Shown in pieces: positions 1 to 9,399 of a stretch of 64,000 nt of DNA (its first letter is position 1; each line of letters begins with the position of its first letter). This DNA comes from Paenibacillus sp. YN15 (GTDB lineage Bacteria > Bacillota > Bacilli > Paenibacillales > NBRC-103111). A program made the translations under genes and the position numbers. A model generated the notes under the pieces. It searched no databases. It was not told the origin of the DNA and saw nothing but the letters and a program-made list of their open reading frames with translations. The stretch lies in assembly GCF_003285005.1 (NCBI RefSeq), contig NZ_QMFA01000001.1:248001-312000 (forward strand), given 5' to 3'.

Positions 1-1
1 G

Positions 2-2518
2 AAGCTGACGGTGAATGTGCTGGAAACAGTGCGGGTGACGATTGCCGCAGAGCCTGTTGCTTCGGGCGACTGGGCCCAGTGGAATGCGGCTGTCTATCTG
101 GAAAACCGGACGCCGGATATGGTGCTGAGCGGTTCCGTCAGTGTACGGGATGCGGTATATCTGACCATGGGCGAGGCGCTGCCGCAAACCTTCGGCGGCC
201 TGCAGCCGGGGGCACAGACCAAGCTGGTGTTCCCAATATCGGAGCTTCCCGAACGGTCAAGAGCGTCGGTTGCTTTTGCTGTCCAATTGGATAACGGATA
301 CACCAAAACGGTGCAGCGGCCTTTCAATATCCTGGCTGCTGTCTTCGATGGGGCTGCGCCTGTGGCAGATGGCATCCTGTCCCCGGGGGAATGGGCGGGA
401 GCCATGCCCATCTCCGTTAACCGGGCGGACCAGATCAAGAATATCATCGGCTGGGGCGGTGCGGAGGATTTAAGCGGAACCGGGTATGTGAAATGGGACC
501 GCGGGCATCTGTACCTGGCAATGGATGTCCAGGACAACCTGCATATGCAGAACGGTACCGACGGAGATATCTGGCAAGGAGACAGTCTCCAGTTCGCCAT
601 TGATACAGGCCGGGTGAACGGGGCGGGAAGCGCGCAGAACAATGAGTTCGGCATGGCGCTGGGGCCCAATGGGGTTACCGTATGGCGGTGGATGTCGGGC
701 AACGGCAAGCCGGCGGGCGAGCTGGAGACGGTGCGGGCTGCCGTGTACCGGAGCGGCACCCATACCGTCTATGAGCTTGCGCTTCCCTGGAAGGAAGTGC
801 TGCCGGAGAACCAAACTCCGCAAGCGGGCGGCGTACTGGGTTTCTCGCTGCTGATCAATGAGAATGACGGCAGCGGGCGCAGGGGCTGGATGGAATATAT
901 GAGCGGCATCGGCTCCAGCAAGAATACCCAGCTGTTCGGCGATTTGCTCCTGATGCGGGCAGAAGAAGCGGCGGAGGTGCCCGTTACGGGAGTCACACTG
1001 GACCGGCATGCGGCGGAGCTTGCCGTAGGCGGCGCGTTGGATCTGACGGCAGCGGTGGCACCTGCAAACGCGGACAACACCCGAGTGTTCTTCAGCACCG
1101 GCCGGTCGGACCTGGTGTCCGTCACCCAGGCGGTGTACGGCGGGGCAACGGCCCGGATTACTGGGCTGAAGCCGGGCACGGCGCTGGTGTCGGCAGTGAC
1201 GGAGGACGGCGGCTATACGGCGGTCAGCGTAATTACCGTAACTGGAACGCAAGGGCCGGAAGAGCCGGTGGACCCCGGGGAGAATCCGGGAACCGGTGAT
1301 CCGGGTACCGGGCCGGAGGAAGGCAGCCAGCCGGGCGATGGCGGACAAGGCGGCAACAGTTCGGCGGCTGAGCCAACCGTACAGGGAGCCGGAATCTTCC
1401 TGCCTGCGCTGATGCCTGGCACAGATGGCCTGGCGAAGGTGAGCCTTCAGCAGGCGGAACTGGAAGCGGCCATCCGGAATGCCCGGGCCCTGGGAGCGGA
1501 CAGCTTGACAGTTGCCGCGTCTGCGGCGCCAGGGCTGGCCGGGGTGACCGTGGGCTTGCCTGCAACTGTGGCCGGCGGCTTGCCTGACGCCATCGGATGG
1601 CTAAAGCTGAATGTGGGAGATGCAGCGGAGTTTTCCGTTGCTGCAGGCCCGTTGTCGGCGTCCGTCAACCGCGCAGGCGGGGAAGTGGAGCTGTCAGTGA
1701 TGCGGACGGATGCGGAGAATGGGAATGCCCGCTATGATTTTGCCGTTCGGCAGGATGGCAAGGATGTGCTGAAGCCCGGCTCGGGACTTGCGGCGTTCCG
1801 GCTCTCCTTCCCGTATGAAGGCGCAGCGGGAGAGGCTGTGCACCGGATCACCGCTGCGCGGGTGGAGGCTGACGGGAGCCTGACGCTGATCTGCGCCGCC
1901 CGTCTGGACCCGCTGACCGGCCGGATGATTGTCCTGGCGGACCGGGGCGGGCGCTATACCGCCGTCTACCGGGATGCAGGCTTCACCGATGCCGCTGAGG
2001 CGCCTTGGGCCCGGAAGGCCATCGAGGGTCTTGCGGCCAGAGGAGTGGCGGAGGGAATGGAAAAAAACCGCTTCGTCCCGGGCGCTGCCCTGACAAGAGC
2101 GGAGTTTGTGCAGCTCCTGATCAACGCCTTCAGCCTGGCAAATGAGCGGGCCGAAGCTCCCTTCACCGATGTGGAGAAAACCGCCTGGTACTACCGGGCT
2201 GTGGCATCCGCCCAAGCCTTGGGCATTGTGCAAGGCTACGAAGACGGCACCTTCGGCGGAGGCAACATGATTACCCGCGCCGAAATGGCGGCGCTCTTGT
2301 ACCGCACTCTGGAGGCAGCCGGACGCACTCCCGCCCGCGGAGCCGGGACAGAGTCATTCGCGGATGCCCGGGAGTTTCCCGCTTATGCCCGGGAAGCCCT
2401 TGACCGGCTCCTGTCGGCAGGTATCATCAGCGGTCTGGAGGACGGCCGCTTCGCACCGGAAGAGACAGCCACCCGGGCACAGGCTGCCGTCATCATCTAT
2501 AACGCACTAATGCCATAA
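2..2518 (+). CDS. SLH-anchored surface protein with CBM9-like and Ig-like domains (5' end missing)
   Basis: The reading frame is open to the left edge, so the N-terminus and any signal peptide lie outside the window. Counting from the GTG at 11, residues about 105-315 resemble a CBM9/DOMON sugar-binding domain (DGILSPGEWAGA, then DVQDNLHMQNG). Residues 325-410 look like a bacterial Ig-like (Big_2) domain, followed by a Pro/Gly/Glu-rich linker (413-450) and an unassigned beta-rich stretch. Three SLH repeats close the protein at about 656, 716 and 780 (FTDVEKTAWYY, FADAREF, TRAQAAVIIY). SLH triplets bind pyruvylated wall polymer, so the protein is inferred to sit on the cell surface. The clan GH-A hydrolase gene begins 22 bases downstream, suggesting one operon. 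Catalytic content, if any, would be upstream of the window. Confidence 0.85.
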   Translation, partial: KLTVNVLETVRVTIAAEPVASGDWAQWNAAVYLENRTPDMVLSGSVSVRDAVYLTMGEALPQTFGGLQPGAQTKLVFPISELPERSRASVAFAVQLDNGYTKTVQRPFNILAAVFDGAAPVADGILSPGEWAGAMPISVNRADQIKNIIGWGGAEDLSGTGYVKWDRGHLYLAMDVQDNLHMQNGTDGDIWQGDSLQFAIDTGRVNGAGSAQNNEFGMALGPNGVTVWRWMSGNGKPAGELETVRAAVYRSGTHTVYELALPWKEVLPENQTPQAGGVLGFSLLINENDGSGRRGWMEYMSGIGSSKNTQLFGDLLLMRAEEAAEVPVTGVTLDRHAAELAVGGALDLTAAVAPANADNTRVFFSTGRSDLVSVTQAVYGGATARITGLKPGTALVSAVTEDGGYTAVSVITVTGTQGPEEPVDPGENPGTGDPGTGPEEGSQPGDGGQGGNSSAAEPTVQGAGIFLPALMPGTDGLAKVSLQQAELEAAIRNARALGADSLTVAASAAPGLAGVTVGLPATVAGGLPDAIGWLKLNVGDAAEFSVAAGPLSASVNRAGGEVELSVMRTDAENGNARYDFAVRQDGKDVLKPGSGLAAFRLSFPYEGAAGEAVHRITAARVEADGSLTLICAARLDPLTGRMIVLADRGGRYTAVYRDAGFTDAAEAPWARKAIEGLAARGVAEGMEKNRFVPGAALTRAEFVQLLINAFSLANERAEAPFTDVEKTAWYYRAVASAQALGIVQGYEDGTFGGGNMITRAEMAALLYRTLEAAGRTPARGAGTESFADAREFPAYAREALDRLLSAGIISGLEDGRFAPEETATRAQAAVIIYNALMP

Positions 2519-2540
2519 AGCCACCCGAAAGGAGCCTTTT

Positions 2541-5240
2541 ATGAAAAAATTCACGCGATTATGCGCAATGGTTTGCGCATTCACCCTCCTGTGGGGGGCG
2601 GCGGCTGTCACTGTAGCCCCCGCCCCCCGGATCTCCGCAGCTGCGGAACCGGAAAAGCTGCTCACCGGCAATCCCGTCGGCGGCCTGTTTCCGGCAGGCA
2701 CGCCCACATTGGCCACCTACGCCGGCTACACCTGGCTGACAGAAGGGCTAAACGCAACGGACCCGGCCATCGTGGCCTCTGACAGCGCCGAAGCTCCCCG
2801 CCTGACTGACGGGGAGAACGGCCCTGACACCACCCACAGCCTGGTTGCGGCAGCGCCGCCCGGCACGGCGGCGGCAGCGTCCCTGATCTTCGATCTGCAA
2901 GCGCCCTACAAGGTAAGCACCGTCCGGGTCTGGGCCGACAGCGGCCTGGCGTCCATGGAGGTTTACGCCAGTTTGGACGGCAAAACCTACAGCCGCACGG
3001 GTGGGGCGGCCAACGCCAATCTCCCGTCCGCAGGCTACGCAGCGGTGGAATTGAGCGTAAAGCCCGTCATGTTTGCCCGTTATGTGAAGATCATCCTGCA
3101 CAAGGACCCTGCCGCCTCCAGCATGGGGATCGGGGAAGCGGCGGTTTTCGGGAAGGAGGCCGGAAGCCCGGCGCTCCTCAGCAACAACAGGCTTCGGGCC
3201 ACGGGACCGTACAATACCTCCGTGAACAAGCTGGACACCGGCGCCACCTATACGTGGATCTCGGATCAGCCGTTCGTGACGGAAGCGGATTTGATCAAAA
3301 CCGACAACGATTCCAAGAATGACGGCTTCGGAGGCTGGCCGGACCTGACGGACGGCTCCAGCACGGAGGCCAATGCGGACTACGTGGCCAATTCCGCCTG
3401 GGGTGCCAAGGGCAAGTACGGTGCGGTGCTGTTTGACCTGAAGGACATGTACCAGATCAACTCGATTGATGTTTGGGCCAAGGCGGACAGCAGCAAGCTG
3501 ATGGACGGTTATGAGGTTTTGGTGAGCACGGACGGGGTCAACTTCCGCTCCCTGGGCTATTCCCCCAACCCCAACAGCAAAACCGCCAATGCCATCGTGA
3601 ATGCCCCCTCCTCCGGCGTGCCGGGAATGAATGCCCGGTATGTGAAGCTGCTGCTGCATAATGACAACACCTCCCAGCAGCTCATCGTAGGTGAAATCGC
3701 CATCTGGGGCTGGCGGCTCTATGATCCCGCCCTGCCCAAGAACACAACGCCCGACCGGGTAGAGTTCAGAACCGAGCTGAAGAATTACAGCACCCTCTAC
3801 CTGGACTGGTCCGGCTACAACCAGACGGTGAACAATGTGAACAAATACGCGATTTATGTGGAAACCCAAAATTTTACCTCCACGGCGGGACTGACGCCCA
3901 AGCTGACTCTGGAGGCGGGCTCCATCGCCCTGGCGGGAAAATATGCGTCTTACTTCGCTCTGAAGCCGGAAACCGACTACTATTTGGCCATCACCCCCTT
4001 TCACAGCTCCGCAGGGGAGCGGAAGGATGTGGAGACCGTGAAGGTAACTACACCTGGGGTACTGGAAGGGGACAAGGCGGGGAATATTTTCGCCATTAAC
4101 GACTCTCCTTACGGCGGCAGCAATTATGTCAATCACGGGGAGAACGAGGAGCAGAACCTGATCCAGAAGCTGATGCTGGAACGGGAAATCGGGGGCATCC
4201 ACAAGAACAGATGGTGGGATCACAGTCCCTGGATGAAATCCCTGTACGGCAGCTATGGTGTGGCCTTCCATATGTATTACCACGGCAGCGGTTATGTGCC
4301 TTCGGACAATGCCATGGGTGCATGGACCTTCTCCACCTACAACGAGCCCGATCTGGCTAAGCGGGACCCGGCGGCGGTGGCGGCAGCCATCGGGGCCAAC
4401 CATGCCTCCATGAAGGCTGTGGACAGCCGGAATCTGCTGGTGGAGCCGGCTTTGGGGGGAGTGGACGCCAAGAGCCTGCCGTGGCTGGAGGCCTTCTACA
4501 ATTCCGACGGGCAGAACGGCGCTTTGGTGAAAACCTATTTTGACGTGATGGATGTGCATCCTTATGTAAAATATGAGGATACGCCCTTGCCGGGTATCGA
4601 CCACGGCTCTCCGGAAATGCTGATTCAGAAAATTGCCGATCTGAGGGCCTTGATGGCAAGCCACGGAGACGGGGAGAAGCCTATCGTCTTCACGGAAATT
4701 GGCTGGAGCACCTACTCCGGCGGCGCCTATCTGAAGAAGGTGGACCGCGCCACCCAGCGGAATTATCTGGCCCGGGCTTACCTCCACTCCATAGCCGGGG
4801 GCGTGAAGAGTGTATTCTGGTACTCCATGCAGGATGACGGGCTGGACCCCGCCAATCTGGAGCATAATCTGGGGATTATCGACTGGAACGGAAAGGCCAA
4901 GGAGTCCTATTTCGGCTACTACATGATGGTCCGGCTGATGAAGGAGGCCCAGTATCTGGGGCCGGTTCAGGGCGCTGTCCATCCTTATTACGGCTACCGC
5001 TTCTGGGATGAAAGCAAAAACCGCTACATCACCGCCCTGTGGGATGCATCCTGGCAGACATCCAGCACCAGCACGAAGACGGCACGTATTTCTGCCGCAG
5101 ACGCTTCGATGTCCTTGGTGGGCATCGACGGCAACCAGAAGGTGGTTGAGGCATCGCAGGGCAAAGCGGGCATTACGCTTACGGGGGCTCCTGTGTTCAT
5201 TTATTCCAATGCCCCGATATCTGTTGATTCCGTTCAATAA
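2541..5240 (+). CDS. secreted clan GH-A glycoside hydrolase with two discoidin-like domains
   Basis: An 899-residue protein starting at an ATG eight bases after GAAAGGAG. Residues 1-36 form a signal peptide ending near ISAAAE. Two F5/8 type C (discoidin)-like carbohydrate-binding domains lie at about 60-205 and 235-395, followed by a fibronectin-III-like stretch (400-510). The C-terminal barrel (515-830) has the two clan GH-A signatures: an Asn-Glu-Pro acid/base (E602 in TYNEPD) and a nucleophile Glu after a hydrophobic strand (E719 in VFTEIGWST). The spacing fits GH5/GH39/GH53-type retaining enzymes, but I cannot fix the family. It is probably an extracellular endo- or exo-acting enzyme supplying oligosaccharides to the importers downstream. 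It lies between the SLH protein and the GH130 gene, with short gaps on both sides. Confidence 0.8.
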   Translation: MKKFTRLCAMVCAFTLLWGAAAVTVAPAPRISAAAEPEKLLTGNPVGGLFPAGTPTLATYAGYTWLTEGLNATDPAIVASDSAEAPRLTDGENGPDTTHSLVAAAPPGTAAAASLIFDLQAPYKVSTVRVWADSGLASMEVYASLDGKTYSRTGGAANANLPSAGYAAVELSVKPVMFARYVKIILHKDPAASSMGIGEAAVFGKEAGSPALLSNNRLRATGPYNTSVNKLDTGATYTWISDQPFVTEADLIKTDNDSKNDGFGGWPDLTDGSSTEANADYVANSAWGAKGKYGAVLFDLKDMYQINSIDVWAKADSSKLMDGYEVLVSTDGVNFRSLGYSPNPNSKTANAIVNAPSSGVPGMNARYVKLLLHNDNTSQQLIVGEIAIWGWRLYDPALPKNTTPDRVEFRTELKNYSTLYLDWSGYNQTVNNVNKYAIYVETQNFTSTAGLTPKLTLEAGSIALAGKYASYFALKPETDYYLAITPFHSSAGERKDVETVKVTTPGVLEGDKAGNIFAINDSPYGGSNYVNHGENEEQNLIQKLMLEREIGGIHKNRWWDHSPWMKSLYGSYGVAFHMYYHGSGYVPSDNAMGAWTFSTYNEPDLAKRDPAAVAAAIGANHASMKAVDSRNLLVEPALGGVDAKSLPWLEAFYNSDGQNGALVKTYFDVMDVHPYVKYEDTPLPGIDHGSPEMLIQKIADLRALMASHGDGEKPIVFTEIGWSTYSGGAYLKKVDRATQRNYLARAYLHSIAGGVKSVFWYSMQDDGLDPANLEHNLGIIDWNGKAKESYFGYYMMVRLMKEAQYLGPVQGAVHPYYGYRFWDESKNRYITALWDASWQTSSTSTKTARISAADASMSLVGIDGNQKVVEASQGKAGITLTGAPVFIYSNAPISVDSVQ

Positions 5241-5267
5241 TATAGAAAAGTGGAGAGTGACTGTACG

Positions 5268-6287
5268 ATGACAAACATTCGCATTATCGGAGACAACCTG
5301 CCCCATATGCCTTGGGAGGAAAAGCCGGAAGGGTACACGGGAACGGTATGGCGGCATTCGGCCAATCCCATCACAAGCTGGAACCCTACGCCCAGTACGG
5401 CACGCATCTACAACAGCGCTGTGGTTCCCTACGGCGGCGGCTTCATCGGCGTGTTCCGCGCCGACCACAAAAACGGACGGGCCCAGATGCATCTGGGGCG
5501 CAGCCGTGACGCTTTGCATTGGGAGTTCGAGGATGAGCCCATCTCCTGGGTGGACGAGGACGGGAAGCCCTTCCAGCCGGTACACGGGTACGACCCGCGG
5601 CTGGTGCAGGTGGAGGGGACCTATTACCTCATCTGGTGTACGGAGTACGGCGGACCCACGCTGGGATTGGGCATGACCAAGGATTTTCGGACATTTGTCC
5701 GTCTGGAAAATATTTTTCCCCCATTCAACCGCAACGGTGTGCTCTTCCCGCGCAAAATCGGCGGCAAGTTCATGCTGCTGCACCGTCCCAGCGACAACGG
5801 GCATACTCCCTTCGGCGACATCTTCCTGAGCGAAAGCCCGGATCTGCGGCATTGGGGCCGGCACCGGAGAGTCATGACCCGGGGAGGCGGAGGCTGGTGG
5901 CAGATTACCAAGATCGGCGCCGGGCCCATCCCCATCGAAACCACCGCAGGCTGGCTGATGCTCTATCACGGCGTGAATCAGACCTGCAGCGGCTTTGTCT
6001 ACAGCATGGGCGGGGCGATTCTCGACCTGGACAACCCGGCCAAGGTGCTCTACCGCACCCGGGATTATCTCCTGACCCCGGAGCTGCCTTACGAGACCAC
6101 GGGCTTTGTGCCCAATGTGGTGTTCCCCTGCGCCACTCTCCAGGATGCTGCCACTGGGCGGATTGCCATCTACTACGGCGCCGCCGATACCTGCACCGGT
6201 GTGGCCTATGCCTATGCGGATGAGCTAGTGGCCCTTATTATAAACCATTCCGAGCTGGCCCCTGGTGACGGCGCGGTTGACCGCTGA
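5268..6287 (+). CDS. GH130 family beta-mannoside phosphorylase/hydrolase
   Basis: A 339-residue cytoplasmic protein without signal peptide. The ATG at 5268 is preferred because TGGAGAG ends ten bases before it; the frame is open from a GTG at 5250. The N-terminal WNPTPSTARIYNSAVVPYGG followed by GVFRAD is typical of GH130, whose five-bladed propeller carries a general-acid Asp in this region. Later blades show YDPRLVQVEGTYYLIW and GRIAIYYGAADT, also family-like. GH130 enzymes phosphorolyse or hydrolyse beta-linked mannosides such as mannosyl-glucose or mannosyl-GlcNAc, so a mannose-containing substrate is inferred. It is the last gene of its operon and is followed by a terminator hairpin. Phosphorylase versus hydrolase activity cannot be decided from the sequence. 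Confidence 0.85.
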   Translation: MTNIRIIGDNLPHMPWEEKPEGYTGTVWRHSANPITSWNPTPSTARIYNSAVVPYGGGFIGVFRADHKNGRAQMHLGRSRDALHWEFEDEPISWVDEDGKPFQPVHGYDPRLVQVEGTYYLIWCTEYGGPTLGLGMTKDFRTFVRLENIFPPFNRNGVLFPRKIGGKFMLLHRPSDNGHTPFGDIFLSESPDLRHWGRHRRVMTRGGGGWWQITKIGAGPIPIETTAGWLMLYHGVNQTCSGFVYSMGGAILDLDNPAKVLYRTRDYLLTPELPYETTGFVPNVVFPCATLQDAATGRIAIYYGAADTCTGVAYAYADELVALIINHSELAPGDGAVDR

Positions 6288-6309
6288 TCCGGTTCTCCGG
6301 CGCCGCCGT

Positions 6310-6343
6310 CTCGAAACCCTGTCCGGCCGGGCAGGGTTTCGAG
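6310..6343 (+). terminator. hairpin after the GH130 gene
   Basis: A perfect 12-bp stem (CTCGAAACCCTG with its complement) encloses a 10-base loop 23 bases after the stop codon. The downstream tract is only weakly T-rich, so termination may be partial. Confidence 0.6.
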
Positions 6344-6388
6344 TCTCATTCTACCGGAAATAGGGGCTCCAACCCCCTGTCCAACCTA

Positions 6389-6397
6389 TGCTATAAT
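6389..6397 (+). promoter_or_regulatory. extended -10 promoter for the AraC sensor gene
   Basis: TGCTATAAT is a perfect extended -10 element (TGN plus TATAAT). No convincing -35 box lies at the normal distance, as is usual for extended -10 promoters. It is 39 bases upstream of the leader peptide start. Confidence 0.5.
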
Positions 6398-6435
6398 TCG
6401 GAGTATCCGTTAAACCAACGAAGGAAGGTATCGGC

Positions 6436-6468
6436 ATGCGCATATTGCGGCACCCGGACAGATCATGA
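6436..6468 (+). CDS. 10-residue leader peptide coupled to the sensor gene
   Basis: An ATG at 6436 follows AAGGAAGGT with normal spacing and opens a tiny frame encoding MRILRHPDRS. Its TGA overlaps the sensor's ATG in an ATGA arrangement (6465-6468). The sensor start itself has no recognisable Shine-Dalgarno sequence, only CACCCGGACAG upstream. Coupled translation of the sensor through this small frame is therefore likely. The peptide shows no runs of a single amino acid that would suggest classical attenuation. Confidence 0.5.
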   Translation: MRILRHPDRS

Positions 6469-8816
6469 AAACGACCATTTCCCAGAAAGCCATGCTGACC
6501 TATGGCGTTGTGTTTCTGGTGGTCATCACCCTCACGTTTTTGCTGTCCTACAACGGTACGGTGGGCCAGCTGGAGAAGGATCTGCAGGAGGCCAATCTGG
6601 CCCTCCTGAAGCAGGTGGATGCCAAGCTGGAGACGGTATTCCGCCAGGCGGAGAAGGATCTCCTGGGATTGACGGACGGGCTGGAGCTGGTCTATTTCAT
6701 GCGGGACAGCTACACGGACGAGGGGCAGAAATATGCCAATTATTATGCCCTGACCACTAAGCTCAAGGACATGATGAACAACAATCCCCAGTATGCGTCT
6801 ATTTTTGCCTACTCCAATGTGAGCGGCGATCTGATGACCGAGGAAACCTACATCAAGCGGGCCAATTCGGAGAACAACTGGCTTTCCCAATATGTGGAGA
6901 TGTCGGATTATTTCAAGTGGCTGACCACCCACAAGGTGTGGAACGGCCGGGAGAATCAGAACGTGGTGACCCTGGTGCGGACTTACCCGTCCGTCAGCAG
7001 CCCGGGCTTTCGCAAGGGAATGATGGCGGTCAACATCAAGGAGGAGATGCTGTCGCAGATCATCCGCCAGGTGTACGACAATCATCATGCCGGGCAGCTT
7101 TTTATCCTTGACCGGGACGGCAATGTGGTGACTCATAACGACAAGTCCCAGCTTTACCGGAATTTGAGCTCGTCCCCGTACATCCGGCAGCTGCTGGACA
7201 AGGGGGGCAGCGGGGCGGACAGCGTCAAGCTGGACAATGTGCGGCAGTCGGTGTTTTACCGGACCTCGGATTATACTGGGTGGACGCTGGTCAGCATGAT
7301 GCCGGAATCCAAGCTGCTGGAGCCCATCAAGGTGACGCGCAACCTGCTTCTGGCGTTCGCCGGAATTATGGTGGTGCTGGCGCTTTTGACCCTGTTTGTG
7401 ATCAACCGACGTACCTTTCAGCCGCTGGAGCGTCTGGCGGGCAAGCTCTCCCGCACGTATAAGACTGCGGACGGGAAAGCCGGAGCCGGAGGCAGGCTGG
7501 ATATGGACTATCTGGAGACGGTATTCGACCAGATGGTGCTGGACCGGGAGCATCTGGAGCAGCATGTCCGGGACTCCAAGCCTATGCTCAAGTGGAAGAT
7601 CATGATGGATATGCTCACGGGCAGCCGCCGGGATTATGAGTCGGTGCGGCATCACCTGGATTTTCTCGGAGCCCGTCTGTTTCCTTCCCGCTATCTGGTG
7701 TGTACGGCGGAGCTTCATATGGAGGAGCACCGCCGGCCCCGGGACGAGGCACTATATACGTATGTGTTCTGCAATGTGGCGGAGGATTTCATCGGCAACG
7801 AGCATGCGGGTATGGCCATTGATCTGGGAGAGGGCCGCGCCGCCGTGCTCATCAGCTTTGCCGAGGGGGATGCAGAGCAGAACCATCTGCGCGCGCTGGC
7901 GCTGATGGAGCTGGTGAAGGACGTGATGGCCCGGCAGTTCAAGCTGGATGTTGCCGTGGGCGTGGGCCGTTCCCGGGAGTCCATGGGAGAAATTCCCCTG
8001 TCCTATGACGAGTCCCAGAAGGCGCTGCGGTACAAAATGATTTTTGGCCGGCGCTCGGTTATTTCCATCGAGGACATTCTGCCGCCGGACCGGCAGGATT
8101 ATTACCGGCTGAGCCGGATGGCGGAGCCGGTGCTGGAGGCGCTGAAGCAGGCGGACGGTGCGCGGCTTGCGGCGCAGCTCTCGGAGATGTTCCGGGAGGC
8201 GGTGGACAGCAATCTCCCGCCGGAGCTGATCCGCCAGATGTGCTGCGACATCCTGGTGAAGGCCCAGCAGACGGTGAGCCTCATCGGGGTGGACCCGGAT
8301 TTGGCCATGGAGCCGCTGCAGACGGTCTATGAACAGATTGTCGCCTGCGACAACTGGCAGGAGGCGGAGGGCATTGCCGCCGGAGCGCTGGAGCGGTTGG
8401 CGGCACAGGTGGCGGAGCGGCGGATGCACCGCGGCCGCAACGAAACCATCGAGCGGATGCTGGACTACATCCGGGAGCATTACCGGGAGCCGGACCTGTC
8501 CCTGGACCGGCTGGCGGAGCATTTTGGGCTGACGCCGCCTTACATCAGCAAGCTGTTCAAGGATTACACCGAATGCAACTTCATCGACCATCTCATCGAT
8601 ATCCGCATCCGGGCGGCCCTGAAGCTGTTGCAGGACAAAAGCATCCGCATCAACGATGTGTCGGAGGCGGTGGGGTATACCAACTCCCGCAGCTTCCTGC
8701 GGACATTCAAGAAGTATACGGGCCTGACGCCCACTGAATACCGGGAGCGTCCGCAGGAAGCATCGGCGGCAGAGCGGCCGGAGGCGGAGGAGCTGAACGC
8801 AGAGCGGAAGAGTTGA
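6465..8816 (+). CDS. membrane-anchored AraC-family transcriptional regulator (Cache-type sensor)
   Basis: A 783-residue one-component regulator common in Paenibacillus carbohydrate loci. A membrane segment at about 10-30 and a second at about 291-312 flank an extracellular region of roughly 260 residues expected to adopt a Cache-like fold. A cytoplasmic linker region follows. The C-terminal 100 residues (about 664-763) are a double helix-turn-helix AraC domain, with LDRLAEHFGLTPPYISKLF and the signature FLRTFKKYTGLTPTEYRE. It probably senses a sugar or a loaded binding protein outside and activates nearby promoters; the target is inferred from position, since importer 1 begins 580 bases downstream. 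The start overlaps the stop of a 10-residue leader peptide. A terminator follows at 8913-8951. Confidence 0.85.
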   Translation: MKTTISQKAMLTYGVVFLVVITLTFLLSYNGTVGQLEKDLQEANLALLKQVDAKLETVFRQAEKDLLGLTDGLELVYFMRDSYTDEGQKYANYYALTTKLKDMMNNNPQYASIFAYSNVSGDLMTEETYIKRANSENNWLSQYVEMSDYFKWLTTHKVWNGRENQNVVTLVRTYPSVSSPGFRKGMMAVNIKEEMLSQIIRQVYDNHHAGQLFILDRDGNVVTHNDKSQLYRNLSSSPYIRQLLDKGGSGADSVKLDNVRQSVFYRTSDYTGWTLVSMMPESKLLEPIKVTRNLLLAFAGIMVVLALLTLFVINRRTFQPLERLAGKLSRTYKTADGKAGAGGRLDMDYLETVFDQMVLDREHLEQHVRDSKPMLKWKIMMDMLTGSRRDYESVRHHLDFLGARLFPSRYLVCTAELHMEEHRRPRDEALYTYVFCNVAEDFIGNEHAGMAIDLGEGRAAVLISFAEGDAEQNHLRALALMELVKDVMARQFKLDVAVGVGRSRESMGEIPLSYDESQKALRYKMIFGRRSVISIEDILPPDRQDYYRLSRMAEPVLEALKQADGARLAAQLSEMFREAVDSNLPPELIRQMCCDILVKAQQTVSLIGVDPDLAMEPLQTVYEQIVACDNWQEAEGIAAGALERLAAQVAERRMHRGRNETIERMLDYIREHYREPDLSLDRLAEHFGLTPPYISKLFKDYTECNFIDHLIDIRIRAALKLLQDKSIRINDVSEAVGYTNSRSFLRTFKKYTGLTPTEYRERPQEASAAERPEAEELNAERKS

Positions 8817-8912
8817 CTGCAGGATAGAGTGGGAATGTAGGTCGAAGGGGGAGCGGCTGGCAGACGGAAGAAGCGTCGAGCAGAAAACAGCCGCATCCAG
8901 GCTGGACATAAA

Positions 8913-8951
8913 GCGTCTGACTACGGGAGAGCCGCTGTCAGACGCTTTTTT
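8913..8951 (+). terminator. Rho-independent terminator of the sensor gene
   Basis: GCGTCTGAC pairs perfectly with GTCAGACGC across a 15-base loop and is followed by six T residues. Confidence 0.85.
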
Positions 8952-9399
8952 GCCCGGACAGGTGCGGAGTCTTCCGTTTCACCCTCCTTGGTGACGCCCC
9001 TAGGGCCTGTCTTCAAACCCGCTTGAGGGCATCTTTCACCGCCTTTTCACCCCGAGCTATCGTTACTTCCGCTTGACGTACCCCCGGTATGCCTGCTAAA
9101 TGGACAAATCATGGAGGATTCGGTGAATAGCAGACAATGTTTGCCGCTTACATCCCTCTAGGTTGCAAGACACATGGTTCAAGCACAACTCCTGGCTGTC
9201 CCAGCCCTGGACGCGCCCTTTCCTTCCCCAACCCCAAAATAGTGAACTCCCCTTAAAAAGTGTAACCCCCCATTTGTAAGAAAATGCACCCTTCTTAGAA
9301 CGAGTCTGTTTCGCGGCTGCCCGGCTATCCCCTATGATCAAACCAGCGGTTGCAGGACATGACAACCACGCGGACACAACATCGAAAGGGTGAACCTTA
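8952..9399. other. gene-free stretch before importer 1
   Basis: No convincing reading frame is present; the 109-codon minus-strand frame here has no homology-like features. The stretch carries a dispersed repeat (9070-9096) and presumably the promoter of importer 1, for which I found only weak matches (TATGAT at 9333 without a good -35). Confidence 0.4.
9070..9096 (+). repeat. dispersed intergenic repeat, copy 1
   Basis: A 27-base block beginning CGCTTGACGTACCC and ending GGTATGCCTGC matches 51428-51453 apart from one C-run length difference and one T/C change. Its centre is an imperfect palindrome around CCGG. Both copies are intergenic. Confidence 0.55.

Noticed and set aside
2748-5969. 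A 1073-codon open frame on the minus strand
   Set aside because: It is antisense to the clan GH-A and GH130 genes, is rich in His, Gly and Arg as expected from the complement of GC-rich coding DNA, and shows no domain or ribosome site.
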